The notes under the pieces: generated by a model | Seen by the model: only the letters and a program-made list of their open reading frames with translations | The model's database searches: none | Told to the model about the DNA's origin: nothing | Program-made: the position numbers and the translations under genes | Assembly (NCBI RefSeq): GCF_000816145.1 | Contig: NZ_CP007141.1 | Span: 372,001 to 436,000, forward strand | DNA: 64,000 nucleotides | Source: Pseudothermotoga hypogea DSM 11164 = NBRC 106472 | GTDB lineage: Bacteria > Thermotogota > Thermotogae > Thermotogales > DSM-5069 | Direction: 5' to 3' | Part shown: positions 44,745 through 54,346 of the stretch, piece by piece | Layout: each line of letters starts with the position of its first letter | Numbering within the stretch: position 1 is the stretch's first letter

Positions 44745-45863
44745 TCACTTGAGTAACGTCAAGAAAACACCCGCAGCAACGGCTGAACCTATCACACCAG
44801 CAACGTTCGGACTCATCGCGTGCATCAGTATGAAGTTCGTTGGATCGACTTCGCTGGCGAGTTTCTGTGCCACACGTGCCGAATCTGGAACTGCCGAGAC
44901 GCCCGCAGCTCCAATCAGTGGGTTGATCTTTTCCTTCAGGAACAAGTTCATGAACTTGGCGAACAAGATGCCTCCTGTGAGCGAGCAAACGAACGCGAAC
45001 GCACCCAGACTGAATATCTTCAAACTCTCAGGCTTGAGAAAAATGTCCGCCCTCGCGGAAGCTCCAACGCACACCATGAGTATGATTGTCACCGTATCGA
45101 GTATGAACCTGCTCGCAGCCTCAACGAGCCTCTTCACGTTACCGACTTCCCTGAGAAGGTTACCAAGCATCAACATACCAACCAAGGACAGGGATTGAGG
45201 CACAAGGGCTGCCGAAACGATCGTGACCACTATCGGGAATACGATCCTTTCGAACTTGGAAACCTTCCTTGGAGGGCCCATCCTTATCATTCTTTCCTTC
45301 TTCGTCGTCAAGAGTTTAGAGACAGGAGGCTGCAAGATTGGAATCAAGGCTATGTAAGAATAAGCTGCTATGGCGACGGCAGAGAGTATCTCTGGAGCGA
45401 ACCGACTTGCAACGTAGATCGTCGTTGGACCATCTGCACCACCAATTACTCCGATGGTTCCAGCTTGTTTCAAAGTGAAGCCTAAGGTCCTTGCGAGCAT
45501 GAACGCGGTGAATATTCCGATTTGTGCGGCCCCTCCGAGGAAAATGGTTATCGGATAAGAGAGCATGAAGGAGAAATCTGTGAGGGCACCTATCCCCAGG
45601 AATATGAGCGGAGGATAGATGCCCTTGATCACTCCGTAGTTCAGATACCATAGAAGACCGCCCTCGTTCAGAATTCCGGTCAGCTGTGGCGGCACGTTTC
45701 CAAGTATTATTCCAAAGGAGATCGGCACCAGTAGCAACGGCTCGGCGTCCTTCTTCACAGCAACGTAGAGCAAAGCTGCGGCGACTCCGAACATGAGGAG
45801 GTTTCCAAAGGTGAAATGAGCGAACGCTGTCTGTTTCAACATTTCCAGGATACCTTGCAGCAT
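44745..45863 (-). CDS. oadB: sodium-pumping decarboxylase beta subunit (OadB/GcdB/MmdB family)
   Basis: 372 aa, about ten transmembrane helices. The family core GVIGGADGPTTIYV with the essential Asp, NVPPQLTGILNEGG and the C-terminal HAMSPNVAGVIGSAVAAG are conserved. The beta subunit decarboxylates carboxybiotin and exports Na+. Whether the parent complex handles oxaloacetate, methylmalonyl-CoA or glutaconyl-CoA cannot be told here: the carboxyltransferase, biotin and gamma subunits are not adjacent. It lies between hutU and korD. Confidence 0.9.
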   Translation of the reverse strand: MLQGILEMLKQTAFAHFTFGNLLMFGVAAALLYVAVKKDAEPLLLVPISFGIILGNVPPQLTGILNEGGLLWYLNYGVIKGIYPPLIFLGIGALTDFSFMLSYPITIFLGGAAQIGIFTAFMLARTLGFTLKQAGTIGVIGGADGPTTIYVASRFAPEILSAVAIAAYSYIALIPILQPPVSKLLTTKKERMIRMGPPRKVSKFERIVFPIVVTIVSAALVPQSLSLVGMLMLGNLLREVGNVKRLVEAASRFILDTVTIILMVCVGASARADIFLKPESLKIFSLGAFAFVCSLTGGILFAKFMNLFLKEKINPLIGAAGVSAVPDSARVAQKLASEVDPTNFILMHAMSPNVAGVIGSAVAAGVFLTLLK

Positions 45864-45888
45864 CGCACAATCCTCCCAATCTTCATGA

Positions 45889-47553
45889 TCACCCCATCAT
45901 TGGATACCTCAAACCCTTCTTCTTTGCCGTTTCCAAAGCGATCTCGTAACCTGCATCGAGATGCCTTATGACCCCGATGCCAGAATCGTTCGTCAAGACT
46001 CTCTCGAGCTTCTGACGAGCCAAATCCGTTCCGTCTGCGACGATCACCATACCCGCGTGGATCGAATAACCAATACCCACACCTCCACCGTGGTGTACGG
46101 AAACCCAGGTGGCACCGCTGGCCGTGTTCAGCAAAGCGTTGAGAATGGGCCAATCGGCGATCGCATCGCTACCGTCCTTCATTGCCTCAGTCTCACGGTA
46201 AGGTGACGCGACAGAACCTGTGTCGTGATGGTCTCTACCTATCACGATGGGCGCCTTGAGTTCTCCCCTCTTCACCATTTCATTCATCGCAAGACCCATT
46301 AGCGTTCTTTCACCCTGACCGAGCCAACAGATCCTTGCAGGCAAGCCTTGCCACTTGACTTTCTCGTGAGCCATCTCTATCCACTTGCGTAGATGTTCAT
46401 CCTCGGGGAAGAGCTCCAGAACCTTTTTGTCCGTCGCGTAGATGTCCTCAGGATCGCCCGAAAGGGCAACCCATCTGAACGGACCTTTACCCTGCGCGAA
46501 CAATTCCCTTATGTACTCAGGTACATAACCAGGTATCTGGAAGGCATCCTTCACGCCATGATCGTAAGCGAGCCTTCGGATGTTGTTCCCATACTCGAAC
46601 ACCTTCGCACCCTGTTTTTTCATCTCAAGGATGGCGTTCACATGTTCGACCACGGATTCGTAAACTCTCTCGAGGTAGTCCTGTGGGTCCTTCTTTCTCA
46701 ACTCCGCGGCTTCCTCGACGCTCAATCCCTTGGGAACGTAACCGTTCAAAGGATCGTGTGCTGCCGTTTGATCCGTCACGACATCTGGAATGATGCCCAT
46801 CTTGACAAGTTTCGGATGGACCTCTGCCGCGTTGCCGAGCAGAGCAACAGATAAAGGTTTACCTTCTTTCTGCGCCTCTTTGACCAGTCTCAGTGCTTCG
46901 TTAAGATCATCAGTCCAGGTGTCAAGATATCCTGTCTTCAATCTCCTGTCGATCATTCTTTTGTCCACTTCCACGGCGAGCATGACACCGTCGTTCATGG
47001 TCACCGCCAGAGGTTGAGCACCGCCCATCTCACCGAGGCCAGCTGTGAGGACGAACTTACCTCTCAAAGTACCGTTGAAGTACTTTTGGGCCACGGCGTA
47101 GAAAGTCTCGTAGGTACCTTGCAGTATTCCCTGAGTTCCGATGTAGATCCAGCTACCTGCGGTCATTTGTCCAAACATTATCAAACCGCGCTCTTCGAGT
47201 TCTCTAAAGTATTCCCACGTGGCCCACTTTGGAACCAGAAGCGAGTTGGCTATCAGAACTCTCGGTGCCCATTCGTGCGTCTTGAACACCGCCACAGGCT
47301 TTCCACTCTGAACGAGCAACGTTTCATCGTTCTCAAGTTTTTTCAGCGTTTCAACGATCTTGTAGAAACACTCCCAGTTGCGCGCGGCTTTCCCGGTTCC
47401 GCCGTACACGATCAGATTGGCCGGATCTCTCGCCACCTCTGGATCGAGGTTGTTCATGAGCATGCGCATCGCTGCTTCTGTTTGCCAGCTTTTACAAGTC
47501 AGGGTATTTCCTCTCGGCGCCCTGATGATCTTTTGTTTTTCCACAATTTCCAC
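45889..47553 (-). CDS. hutU: urocanate hydratase
   Basis: 554 aa from GTG 47553, 7 nt after AAGGAGGT; a longer frame up to 47604 would overlap the promoter. Family segments [11 protein letters not shown], the NAD-binding [36 protein letters not shown], and [16 protein letters not shown] are clear. It hydrates urocanate to imidazolonepropionate in histidine catabolism. hutH and hutI are not in the window. It heads a leftward operon with oadB, korD, korA and ferritin, and shares a promoter region with divergent fumarate hydratase. Confidence 0.95.
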   Translation of the reverse strand: MEIVEKQKIIRAPRGNTLTCKSWQTEAAMRMLMNNLDPEVARDPANLIVYGGTGKAARNWECFYKIVETLKKLENDETLLVQSGKPVAVFKTHEWAPRVLIANSLLVPKWATWEYFRELEERGLIMFGQMTAGSWIYIGTQGILQGTYETFYAVAQKYFNGTLRGKFVLTAGLGEMGGAQPLAVTMNDGVMLAVEVDKRMIDRRLKTGYLDTWTDDLNEALRLVKEAQKEGKPLSVALLGNAAEVHPKLVKMGIIPDVVTDQTAAHDPLNGYVPKGLSVEEAAELRKKDPQDYLERVYESVVEHVNAILEMKKQGAKVFEYGNNIRRLAYDHGVKDAFQIPGYVPEYIRELFAQGKGPFRWVALSGDPEDIYATDKKVLELFPEDEHLRKWIEMAHEKVKWQGLPARICWLGQGERTLMGLAMNEMVKRGELKAPIVIGRDHHDTGSVASPYRETEAMKDGSDAIADWPILNALLNTASGATWVSVHHGGGVGIGYSIHAGMVIVADGTDLARQKLERVLTNDSGIGVIRHLDAGYEIALETAKKKGLRYPMMG

Positions 47554-47575
47554 ACTTTCGACCTCCTTCGTCTCT

Positions 47576-47604
47576 ATTGTATCATCTGAACTGAAACGGT
47601 ACAA
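47576..47604 (-). promoter_or_regulatory. promoter of the hutU operon
   Basis: On the minus strand TTGTAC, 17-bp spacer, TACAAT. Its -35 end lies within the ribosome-binding region of the divergent fumarate hydratase alpha gene, so that gene must be transcribed from further inside the hutU coding side. Confidence 0.55.
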
Positions 47605-47618
47605 AGAGGTGAGTGTAT

Positions 47619-48467
47619 GTGAAATTGCTGTTGATAAAGCACGAAGAGCTCGTGGGAAAGATTTCCCAAAAGATAATCGAAGCCAACAACATCATGCGCG
47701 AAGAGATCTTTCAGCAAGTTCTCTCCTACGAAGGTCCTTTCTGTGACGTGCTGCGCAGGAATGCCGAGGTGGCAAGGACCAAAGATCTTCCTTTATGTCA
47801 GGACACAGGATTCGTGGAGTTCTTCATCTTCATTCCGTTCAACGCGATTTTCGAAAGACCCATACAAGAGAGTTGCGATGAGGCTGTCAAGAAGGTTTAC
47901 TCCTCCAAGCCTTACCGTCACTCCATTGTGACCGATCCACTCTACGAACGTAAAAACACTCGAACCAACACGCCTTCGATCTGCCACATCTTTCACTGGG
48001 ACGAAGAAAAGGTGCAGATCAGGTTGCTGATCAAGGGCGGGGGGAGTGAGAATCTGACAACGCTCTTCATGTTGTCGCCGACAGCTGGCGAGGAGGAACT
48101 CATGGGGAAAATAATCGAACACGTCGCACGGCACGGTTCGAAAGGTTGTCCGCCCCTCAGAGTTGGTGTGGGCGTGGGTGGGAGTGCAGACAAGGCCATG
48201 TTACTTTCGAGGCTCGCACTCACTTACAGTTTAAGCGATGTAAATCCCGATCCACGTTACGAATCGCTCGAACGACGAATTTCGGAGAAACTGAACCAGC
48301 TGAGAATAGGTTTTCAGGGCCTTGGAGTTGGTCCTACGATCTTCTCTGTTCACGTTCTGCAGGCACCAACACATATAGCAAATCTTCCTGTCGCCGTTTC
48401 GTTTGACTGTTATCTCTCCAGGATTGGGGTGGTGGAAGTTGAACCTGTTAGAATTGAAAGCAGGTGA
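47619..48467 (+). CDS. fumA: class I fumarate hydratase alpha subunit
   Basis: 282 aa from GTG 47619, 6 nt after GAGGTGA. The Fe-S hydratase alpha signatures are [11 protein letters not shown], the second Cys region [16 protein letters not shown] and [19 protein letters not shown]. With the beta subunit it interconverts fumarate and malate via an oxygen-sensitive 4Fe-4S cluster. L(+)-tartrate dehydratase is a related alternative, but a fermentative thermophile with nearby C4 genes favours fumarase. The end overlaps the beta gene. Confidence 0.85.
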   Translation: MKLLLIKHEELVGKISQKIIEANNIMREEIFQQVLSYEGPFCDVLRRNAEVARTKDLPLCQDTGFVEFFIFIPFNAIFERPIQESCDEAVKKVYSSKPYRHSIVTDPLYERKNTRTNTPSICHIFHWDEEKVQIRLLIKGGGSENLTTLFMLSPTAGEEELMGKIIEHVARHGSKGCPPLRVGVGVGGSADKAMLLSRLALTYSLSDVNPDPRYESLERRISEKLNQLRIGFQGLGVGPTIFSVHVLQAPTHIANLPVAVSFDCYLSRIGVVEVEPVRIESR

Positions 48468-48957
48468 AAGAATTAACTACACAGGTGCTATGATTGTGAT
48501 GAGAGACGCTGCACAAAAGAGGATTGAAATGCTTCTAAGAAAGGGGTCAAATGTGCCTATCGATCTAAAAGGAAAGATTGTTTTCTACGCTGGACCAACC
48601 AGAATCGTGGACGGCAGGTTCTCCATAGGTCCAACGACGAGCGAGCGAATGGATAGATATGTGAAAATGCTTTTCGAACTCGGAGTCCTGGCCACCGTCG
48701 GGAAAGGTCAAAGGAGCGAGATAGCGAGAAAGCTCTGTCGAGAATACCGCAGGATATACTTTGTCGCACCGAGTGGAGCCGCGGCGGCACTCTCGGAGCA
48801 TGTTGAAAACATAGAACTTTTGGCCTTTGAAGATCTCGGGACCGAAGCAGTGTACGAAATCCAGGTGAAAGACTTTCCTCTCATAGTGGCCATTGACTCT
48901 GAGGGCAGCGATATTTTTGAGCTCATAAAATCTACTAATGGAGGCGATCGAACGTGA
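48439..48957 (+). CDS. fumB: class I fumarate hydratase beta subunit
   Basis: 172 aa from TTG 48439 ([16 protein letters not shown]), close after GGGTGGTGG and overlapping the alpha gene by 29 bp. The swivel-domain signature [30 protein letters not shown] and [11 protein letters not shown] match the C-terminal domain of class I hydratases. The stop overlaps the chemoreceptor start (GTGA), so the chemoreceptor is in the same transcript. Confidence 0.87.
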   Translation: MNLLELKAGERINYTGAMIVMRDAAQKRIEMLLRKGSNVPIDLKGKIVFYAGPTRIVDGRFSIGPTTSERMDRYVKMLFELGVLATVGKGQRSEIARKLCREYRRIYFVAPSGAAAALSEHVENIELLAFEDLGTEAVYEIQVKDFPLIVAIDSEGSDIFELIKSTNGGDRT

Positions 48958-50447
48958 GACTTGTAATTATTACTGTTGCTGCAGTTGGTGTTGTCTCAGT
49001 CTTGTGGGGCTTTCCATCGTCACAGTTCGTTGTCGCAGGCTGCTTCGTCGCTCTGGCGGTAGTATCGATGATCCACCGCATCAGGCATACCGAGAATGTG
49101 ACTCAGGACACAAACAACGAGAGAGTCTTCGAAGAGATATTCACATCTGCAGACACTTTGAAACAAGATGCTCATGAACTCGGTGACATCTCGAAGCAAG
49201 CTCAAACTATGTCCGCAGATCTTTCAGTACAATCGAAGAAGATCTCCCAGCTGATCCAGTCTTTGACAGCCGCTCTGGAGGAAACATCTTCCAGTGCGAG
49301 CGAGATCGCGAGAACCGCAAAGGTTGTGGGAGAGGATACGCAGAGGATGCGTCAGGATTTCAGCTCGTTCGAACTGGAGGTGAAGCAAATACACGATGCC
49401 TTGCTCGAACTTTCGAAGGAAAACATCGAAACTTTCGAAAAACTGAACGAACTTCTCTCATCCATGGAGAATCTCAGGGAGAAAACTGGAGCGATCGTGC
49501 AGGCTGTTCAACTGATCAGGAACATTTCAGAGCAAACAAACCTGCTTGCTCTCAACGCAGCGATAGAGGCAGCGCGCGCGGGAGAGCATGGCCGAGGTTT
49601 CGCCGTCGTCGCAGAAGAGGTTAGGAAGCTCGCCGAACAGTCGAAACAGTTCGCCGGTTCAATAATTGAGAACGTGCAAGCTGTTGAACAGGCGGTCACC
49701 GATTCGGTGAAGAAGAACGAGGAAGTTGCCAGGACGATGAAAGAAACAGCTCAGACGAGTCAGACGTTCGCCGAGAAATTGGGAAAGTTCAAGGAACAGG
49801 CAGGTAGTTTCGCAAGGACTTTAGAAGAAATAGTTCATTCCATAGAGAGTCAGGTCACCTCCACGCGAGAGATCGAGCTCGCAGTGAACAGCAACACCAA
49901 CGCCGCATCACAGCTGATGGAATTCAGCATGGAGATGGAGAAAAATGCAACATCTCTCGAGAAGGTGGCTTCCCAGTTGGCAGAAAAGGCCCAGATTTTG
50001 ACTCTGAGATCGCTCAAACTCAGAAGCTTAGCCGGGGCAAGATCATGGATCATGCAGCGTGTGAAAGAACTCTCCGAGTTGTTTGCAAAACCTGAGTGTC
50101 AGAAGCTCGACTGGAACGCCTTTGAACCCATTGCCAAACGCTTCCTCGCAGAAAAACAAGGCATCTACGAAGCTGCGTTCATAGCCGACAGCGAAGGAAA
50201 TTTCATCACCACGACAGGCACGAAGGGTTCCATCAAAGACAGAAACTATTTTCATCGCCTGAGGAACAGCGATCTTGAATGGACCATGTCAGATCCGATA
50301 CGTTCGCGTGCAACAGGCAACATGGTCATCACAATCGCCTTCGCGATCCGTGAAAATGGCAGATTCAAAGGCATCGCGGGTGTGAATTTGAACGTCGCCA
50401 AACTGGAGGAACAAGTCGAATTTTCTACAGCTCAAGCGCAAAAGTGA
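48954..50447 (+). CDS. methyl-accepting chemotaxis protein with C-terminal cache-like domain
   Basis: 497 aa from GTG. Two hydrophobic helices at 3-40 form a hairpin with no periplasmic domain between them. A coiled-coil signalling module follows, with the CheA/CheW-binding tip [20 protein letters not shown] and [16 protein letters not shown]. After about residue 350 there is a domain with [18 protein letters not shown] and [19 protein letters not shown], resembling the distal part of a PDC/Cache sensor, on the cytoplasmic side and after the signalling domain. It follows fumB without a gap, so it may sense a product of that pathway (inference). The end overlaps oppF on the other strand by 16 bp. 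Confidence 0.85.
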   Translation: MRLVIITVAAVGVVSVLWGFPSSQFVVAGCFVALAVVSMIHRIRHTENVTQDTNNERVFEEIFTSADTLKQDAHELGDISKQAQTMSADLSVQSKKISQLIQSLTAALEETSSSASEIARTAKVVGEDTQRMRQDFSSFELEVKQIHDALLELSKENIETFEKLNELLSSMENLREKTGAIVQAVQLIRNISEQTNLLALNAAIEAARAGEHGRGFAVVAEEVRKLAEQSKQFAGSIIENVQAVEQAVTDSVKKNEEVARTMKETAQTSQTFAEKLGKFKEQAGSFARTLEEIVHSIESQVTSTREIELAVNSNTNAASQLMEFSMEMEKNATSLEKVASQLAEKAQILTLRSLKLRSLAGARSWIMQRVKELSELFAKPECQKLDWNAFEPIAKRFLAEKQGIYEAAFIADSEGNFITTTGTKGSIKDRNYFHRLRNSDLEWTMSDPIRSRATGNMVITIAFAIRENGRFKGIAGVNLNVAKLEEQVEFSTAQAQK

Positions 50448-51391
50448 CATCTGCAGAAGTGACCCGGTGATACTTCAACGAGTTTCGGTTCCTCAACCTT
50501 ACACATTTCAACGGCTTGGGTACACCGCGTGTGAAAGACGCACCCGGACGGAGGGTTGGCTGGATTGGGTATCTCACCCCTCGGGATCGATCTGATGCGT
50601 CTGCCCGTGCCGAAGGAGGGTATCGAATCGAGCAGGGCCTTCGTGTAAGGATGCGAGGCCCTCTCGAATATGTCCTGCTTTGAACCCATCTCCATAATCT
50701 TTCCAAGGTACATGACGACGACGTGTGTGGCCATGTGGTCAACGACTGCCAAATTGTGCGTGATGAACATGTAGGTCAAACCAAACTTCTCCCTGAGTTC
50801 TTTCAACAGGGCGAGCACTCGAGCCTGAACCGACACATCCAGCGCAGACGTCGGTTCGTCCAACACCAGGAACTCTGGCCTTAGAACCAGCGCCCTGGCG
50901 ATCGCTATCCTCTGTCTCTGACCTCCCGAGAACTCGTGAGGGTATCTGAACATGTGCTCTTCGCGCATACCGACGAGCTCGAGAATTTCCTTTATGCGAA
51001 CGTAGATCTCATCAGAACGCATTTTGAAGTGGATCTTCAGACCTTCACCAACGATGTCTTTGACGAGCTTTCTTGGATGCAACGAGTTGTAAGGATCCTG
51101 CTGAACTATCTGCATTCGCCGCCTGAACTCGAGGAAATCTTTCTTTTCAATTTGTGTGATGTCGCGTCCATCGTAAAGTATCTTTCCAGAGGTGGGTTCG
51201 ATGAGTTTGATCACCGTTCTGCCAAGCGTGCTCTTACCGGATCCCGATTCACCGACCACTGCAAAGATCGAACCTTTTTGTATTTCGAAAGAAACGTCGT
51301 TCACCGCTTTCACGTAGATTGGCCTGGAGAACATGGACTTTCTGATCTCGAAATACTTCTTCAACCCTTCAACTTTCAGCAACACTGCCAT
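50432..51391 (-). CDS. oppF: peptide ABC transporter ATPase (DppF/OppF type)
   Basis: 319 aa from ATG 51391. Walker [15 protein letters not shown], signature [15 protein letters not shown], Walker [13 protein letters not shown], and the C-terminal oligopeptide-transporter extension with [11 protein letters not shown] Cys residues. It powers import with OppD, encoded upstream with a 23-bp overlap. It is the last gene of the six-gene operon running from 57697 to 50432. Confidence 0.93.
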   Translation of the reverse strand: MAVLLKVEGLKKYFEIRKSMFSRPIYVKAVNDVSFEIQKGSIFAVVGESGSGKSTLGRTVIKLIEPTSGKILYDGRDITQIEKKDFLEFRRRMQIVQQDPYNSLHPRKLVKDIVGEGLKIHFKMRSDEIYVRIKEILELVGMREEHMFRYPHEFSGGQRQRIAIARALVLRPEFLVLDEPTSALDVSVQARVLALLKELREKFGLTYMFITHNLAVVDHMATHVVVMYLGKIMEMGSKQDIFERASHPYTKALLDSIPSFGTGRRIRSIPRGEIPNPANPPSGCVFHTRCTQAVEMCKVEEPKLVEVSPGHFCRCHFCA

Positions 51392-52361
51392 TTTGATCAC
51401 CCGCTGCGTAGAGATGGCATGCCACAAAATGGTTCTCAGAGACTTCTATCAGGTCGGGAAGTTCGACCTTGCATCTTTCAAAGGCTTTTTGGCATCTTGG
51501 ATGGAATCGGCAACCACTGGGTGGATCGACCAGGTCTGGAACCACACCAGCGATCCCTTTGAGTTCCTTTCTCTGTCCAACGAGTGGTATCGAGTCGATC
51601 AAACCGACCGTGTAAGGGTGAAGAGGACGCGCGAATATCTCATCGCTCTTCGCCACTTCAACTACGTTCCCGGCGTACATAACCGCGACCCTGTCACAGA
51701 ATTCCGAAGCCACCGCCAGATCGTGAGTAATGAAGATGACGGCGTTCTTACCGACTCTCACGAGGTTATCGAGCAACTCAAGGATCTGCGCCTGAATCGT
51801 CACATCGAGCGCCGAAGTGGGTTCGTCGGCTATCAGCAACTTGGGTTTCACCGCCAGTGCCATAGCGATCATCACCCTCTGCGCCATGCCACCGCTCAGT
51901 TCATGAGCGTACAGATTCATCGTCCTCTTCCAGTCGAGTCCCACCATCGTGAGGGCTTCTGGAACCAATTGATAGGCATCTTTTATTGGTATGTTCTGAC
52001 TGTGCGCTATCGCCTCGGCAATCTGAAAACCCACCTTGAAAACAGGGTTCAGCGCCGCAACGGGTTCTTGGAAAATCATGGAAATGGACTTTCCCCTGAC
52101 TTTCTCCATCTCCTCCTCAGGCAGGCTCAACAGATCTTCGCCGAGAAATTCAACTTTACCACTCGTTATTTCGCCGGGTGGTTCTATCAACCTCATGATC
52201 GACAACGCCGTTACGGATTTTCCACAACCGGTTTCACCAACCACTGCAAGCCTTTCTTCCTCGTTGAGCCACAATCTGACACCGTTGAGCGCCTTTATGA
52301 CCCCACGATAGGTGTAGAACACCACTCTCAGATTTTCTACGTTCAGGAGAGATCCGCGCAC
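51369..52361 (-). CDS. oppD: peptide ABC transporter ATPase (DppD/OppD type)
   Basis: 330 aa from GTG. Walker A GETGCGKSVTALSI, signature LSGGMAQRVMIAMAL, Walker [15 protein letters not shown], and a C-terminal extension with GCRFHPRCQKAFERC, whose Cys residues may bind an Fe-S cluster as in other OppD proteins. It lies 6 bp after the DppC-type permease gene. Confidence 0.93.
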   Translation of the reverse strand: MRGSLLNVENLRVVFYTYRGVIKALNGVRLWLNEEERLAVVGETGCGKSVTALSIMRLIEPPGEITSGKVEFLGEDLLSLPEEEMEKVRGKSISMIFQEPVAALNPVFKVGFQIAEAIAHSQNIPIKDAYQLVPEALTMVGLDWKRTMNLYAHELSGGMAQRVMIAMALAVKPKLLIADEPTSALDVTIQAQILELLDNLVRVGKNAVIFITHDLAVASEFCDRVAVMYAGNVVEVAKSDEIFARPLHPYTVGLIDSIPLVGQRKELKGIAGVVPDLVDPPSGCRFHPRCQKAFERCKVELPDLIEVSENHFVACHLYAAGDQNGSVAES

Positions 52362-52367
52362 CTTCGA

Positions 52368-53267
52368 TCACCTTCGCAGTCTCGGATCGAGAATGTCCCT
52401 GATGCCATCACCCAAAAGATTGAATCCCAAAACCACTAAAGCTATGAAGAGCCCAGGAAAGGTGGCAATCCACCAATGGTTTATCAGATAGCTTCTTCCA
52501 TCGCTGACGATAGCACCCCATTCGGGTGTTGGTGGTTGGGCGCCAAGACCAAGGAATCCAAGGCCTGCCGCAGTGAGGATGATCGTTCCCATTCTCATCG
52601 TTAGTTGCACAAGAATCGGTGAGACGCACATGGGTAGAACGTGAAAGAGCAGAATTCTCAAATCGCTCGCACCAACAGCTTTCGCTGCCTCCACGAATGG
52701 TTGGGACTTCACGCGCATCGCTTCTGCCCTTGCCAGCCTCGCTATGACCGTCCATTCTACGAGCGAGATCGCGATGATGGCGTTGGTCAAACCACGGCCA
52801 AGGACAGCAGACAGCGCCATTGCGAGTATCAGCCTTGGAAAAGCCAGAAAGATATCAGTGATTCGCATGAGGACTTCATCGATCCAGCCACCGAAGTATC
52901 CCGCGACGATACCGATCGCTGTGCCTATTGTTCCGCTGATCACCGTCACAAGCAATATGATCCAGACCTCGATCCTTGCACCGTACAGCACTCTGCTCAG
53001 TATGTCTCTGCCGAACTGGTCCGTTCCAAAAAGAAACTGTCGGCTCGGTGGTTTCAACCTGTTAACCAGATCCACTTTCACAGGATCATAAGGTGCAAGC
53101 ACCGGTGCCAAAAGGGCCATGATGAGAAAACCGATGACGATGAACGTTCCAACCATCGCAAGCTTGGTTCTTCTCCACAGATAAAGGCTGTGTTTCCAAT
53201 CTTCAATTATCGGTTTCCATCGCGAAATCTCCGTCTTCTCAACCTGCATGTTCTCCAACGAAACCAC
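52368..53267 (-). CDS. dppC: peptide ABC transporter permease (DppC type)
   Basis: 299 aa as the longest form from GTG 53267; TTG 53258 sits better behind GAGAGGTGG. An N-terminal cytoplasmic segment, first helix (about 40-60), the OppC-type LFGTDQFGRDILSRVLYGAR motif and the EAA loop VEAAKAVGASDLRILLFH are present, with five or six helices in total. It forms the channel with the DppB-type protein encoded 3 bp upstream. Confidence 0.92.
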   Translation of the reverse strand: MVSLENMQVEKTEISRWKPIIEDWKHSLYLWRRTKLAMVGTFIVIGFLIMALLAPVLAPYDPVKVDLVNRLKPPSRQFLFGTDQFGRDILSRVLYGARIEVWIILLVTVISGTIGTAIGIVAGYFGGWIDEVLMRITDIFLAFPRLILAMALSAVLGRGLTNAIIAISLVEWTVIARLARAEAMRVKSQPFVEAAKAVGASDLRILLFHVLPMCVSPILVQLTMRMGTIILTAAGLGFLGLGAQPPTPEWGAIVSDGRSYLINHWWIATFPGLFIALVVLGFNLLGDGIRDILDPRLRR

Positions 53268-53270
53268 CTC

Positions 53271-54281
53271 TCAAATCCTCATTCTCGGATCGAGCACTGC
53301 ATACACGATGTCCACCACGAGATTCACGAGTGAATATATGATCGCAACGAACAACGTGCCACCCATTATCGCAGGGTAGTCGAGCACAAGGAGTGCGTTC
53401 ACAATGTACCTGCCCAGACCGGGCCAGCTGAAGATCGTTTCTGTCAGTACAGCACCCTCGAGCAAGCCTCCAAACGTGAGACCCACGATCGTTACAACAG
53501 GTATGAGAGCGTTCCTCAGAGCATGTCTGTATATAACAAGGCGTTTGCCTATACCTTTCGCTTTAGCGGTCCTGATGAAGTCCTGCCGGAGAACGTCGAG
53601 CATGCTGGCTCTCGTTATCCTGGCAATCGATGCAGTTGCCGAGTATCCCAAAACGATCGTGGGCAAGACGAGGTGAGCCAGGGCATCCTTGAAAGCCTCC
53701 ATGTTACCCGAAAGAAGCGAATCGAGCACCAACAAACCTGTATATTTCGTTGGGGGTGTTACGAACAGACTGAGTCTTCCTCCTCCGGGTAACCAACCGA
53801 GGCGGAAATAGAACAGAAGCAGTAGCAAAAGACCCGTCCAGAACACTGGCATGGACACACCGAGTATCGAGAAAACACGGGAGAAATGATCTATGAATTT
53901 GTTCCGATAGACAGCCGACAATATACCCAGCAGGATACCCAGAACGATCGAGAGCAGCGTCGCCGATATTGCAAGTTCAAGAGTGGCTGGGAAAAACTCT
54001 GCGATGTCTTTGACCACGGGTCTGTTGGTTTTCAACGATGTGCCAAGATCGCCCCTCAACAAGCCAGACATGTAATCGTAGAACTGATTGATCAATGGTT
54101 TATCAAGGCCGAGTCGTCTTCTCAAGTCTTCTACTAATTCAACAGGTGCGTTTCCCCCAAGAATCGCTCCAACCGGATCTGCAGGAATGACTTTGGAAAT
54201 CACGAACACTAAGACGGAAACTCCGAAAAGGACGAGCAACATCAGAAAAAGCCTTTTAATTATGAAAGACGCAAGCTTCAT
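53271..54281 (-). CDS. dppB: peptide ABC transporter permease (DppB type)
   Basis: 336 aa with six helices. N-terminal IKRLFLMLLVLFGVSVLVFVI and the EAA loop TAKAKGIGKRLVIYRHALRN are family typical. It is separated from the binding-protein gene by a 65-bp gap containing a strong hairpin, which probably reduces permease expression relative to the binding proteins. Confidence 0.93.
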   Translation of the reverse strand: MKLASFIIKRLFLMLLVLFGVSVLVFVISKVIPADPVGAILGGNAPVELVEDLRRRLGLDKPLINQFYDYMSGLLRGDLGTSLKTNRPVVKDIAEFFPATLELAISATLLSIVLGILLGILSAVYRNKFIDHFSRVFSILGVSMPVFWTGLLLLLLFYFRLGWLPGGGRLSLFVTPPTKYTGLLVLDSLLSGNMEAFKDALAHLVLPTIVLGYSATASIARITRASMLDVLRQDFIRTAKAKGIGKRLVIYRHALRNALIPVVTIVGLTFGGLLEGAVLTETIFSWPGLGRYIVNALLVLDYPAIMGGTLFVAIIYSLVNLVVDIVYAVLDPRMRI

Positions 54282-54319
54282 GCGACTGAGTTGACCTCCT
54301 TAGAAGAAATTGAGAGCAA

Positions 54320-54341
54320 GCGGCCGGCCTTCACCGGCCGC
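54320..54341 (-). terminator. attenuator-like hairpin after the binding-protein gene
   Basis: 8-bp all-GC stem GCGGCCGG/CCGGCCGC with a 6-nt loop, followed on the minus strand by TTGCTCTC rather than a T-run. Such hairpins between binding-protein and permease genes usually protect the upstream mRNA or partly terminate transcription. Confidence 0.55.
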
Positions 54342-54346
54342 CAGGA

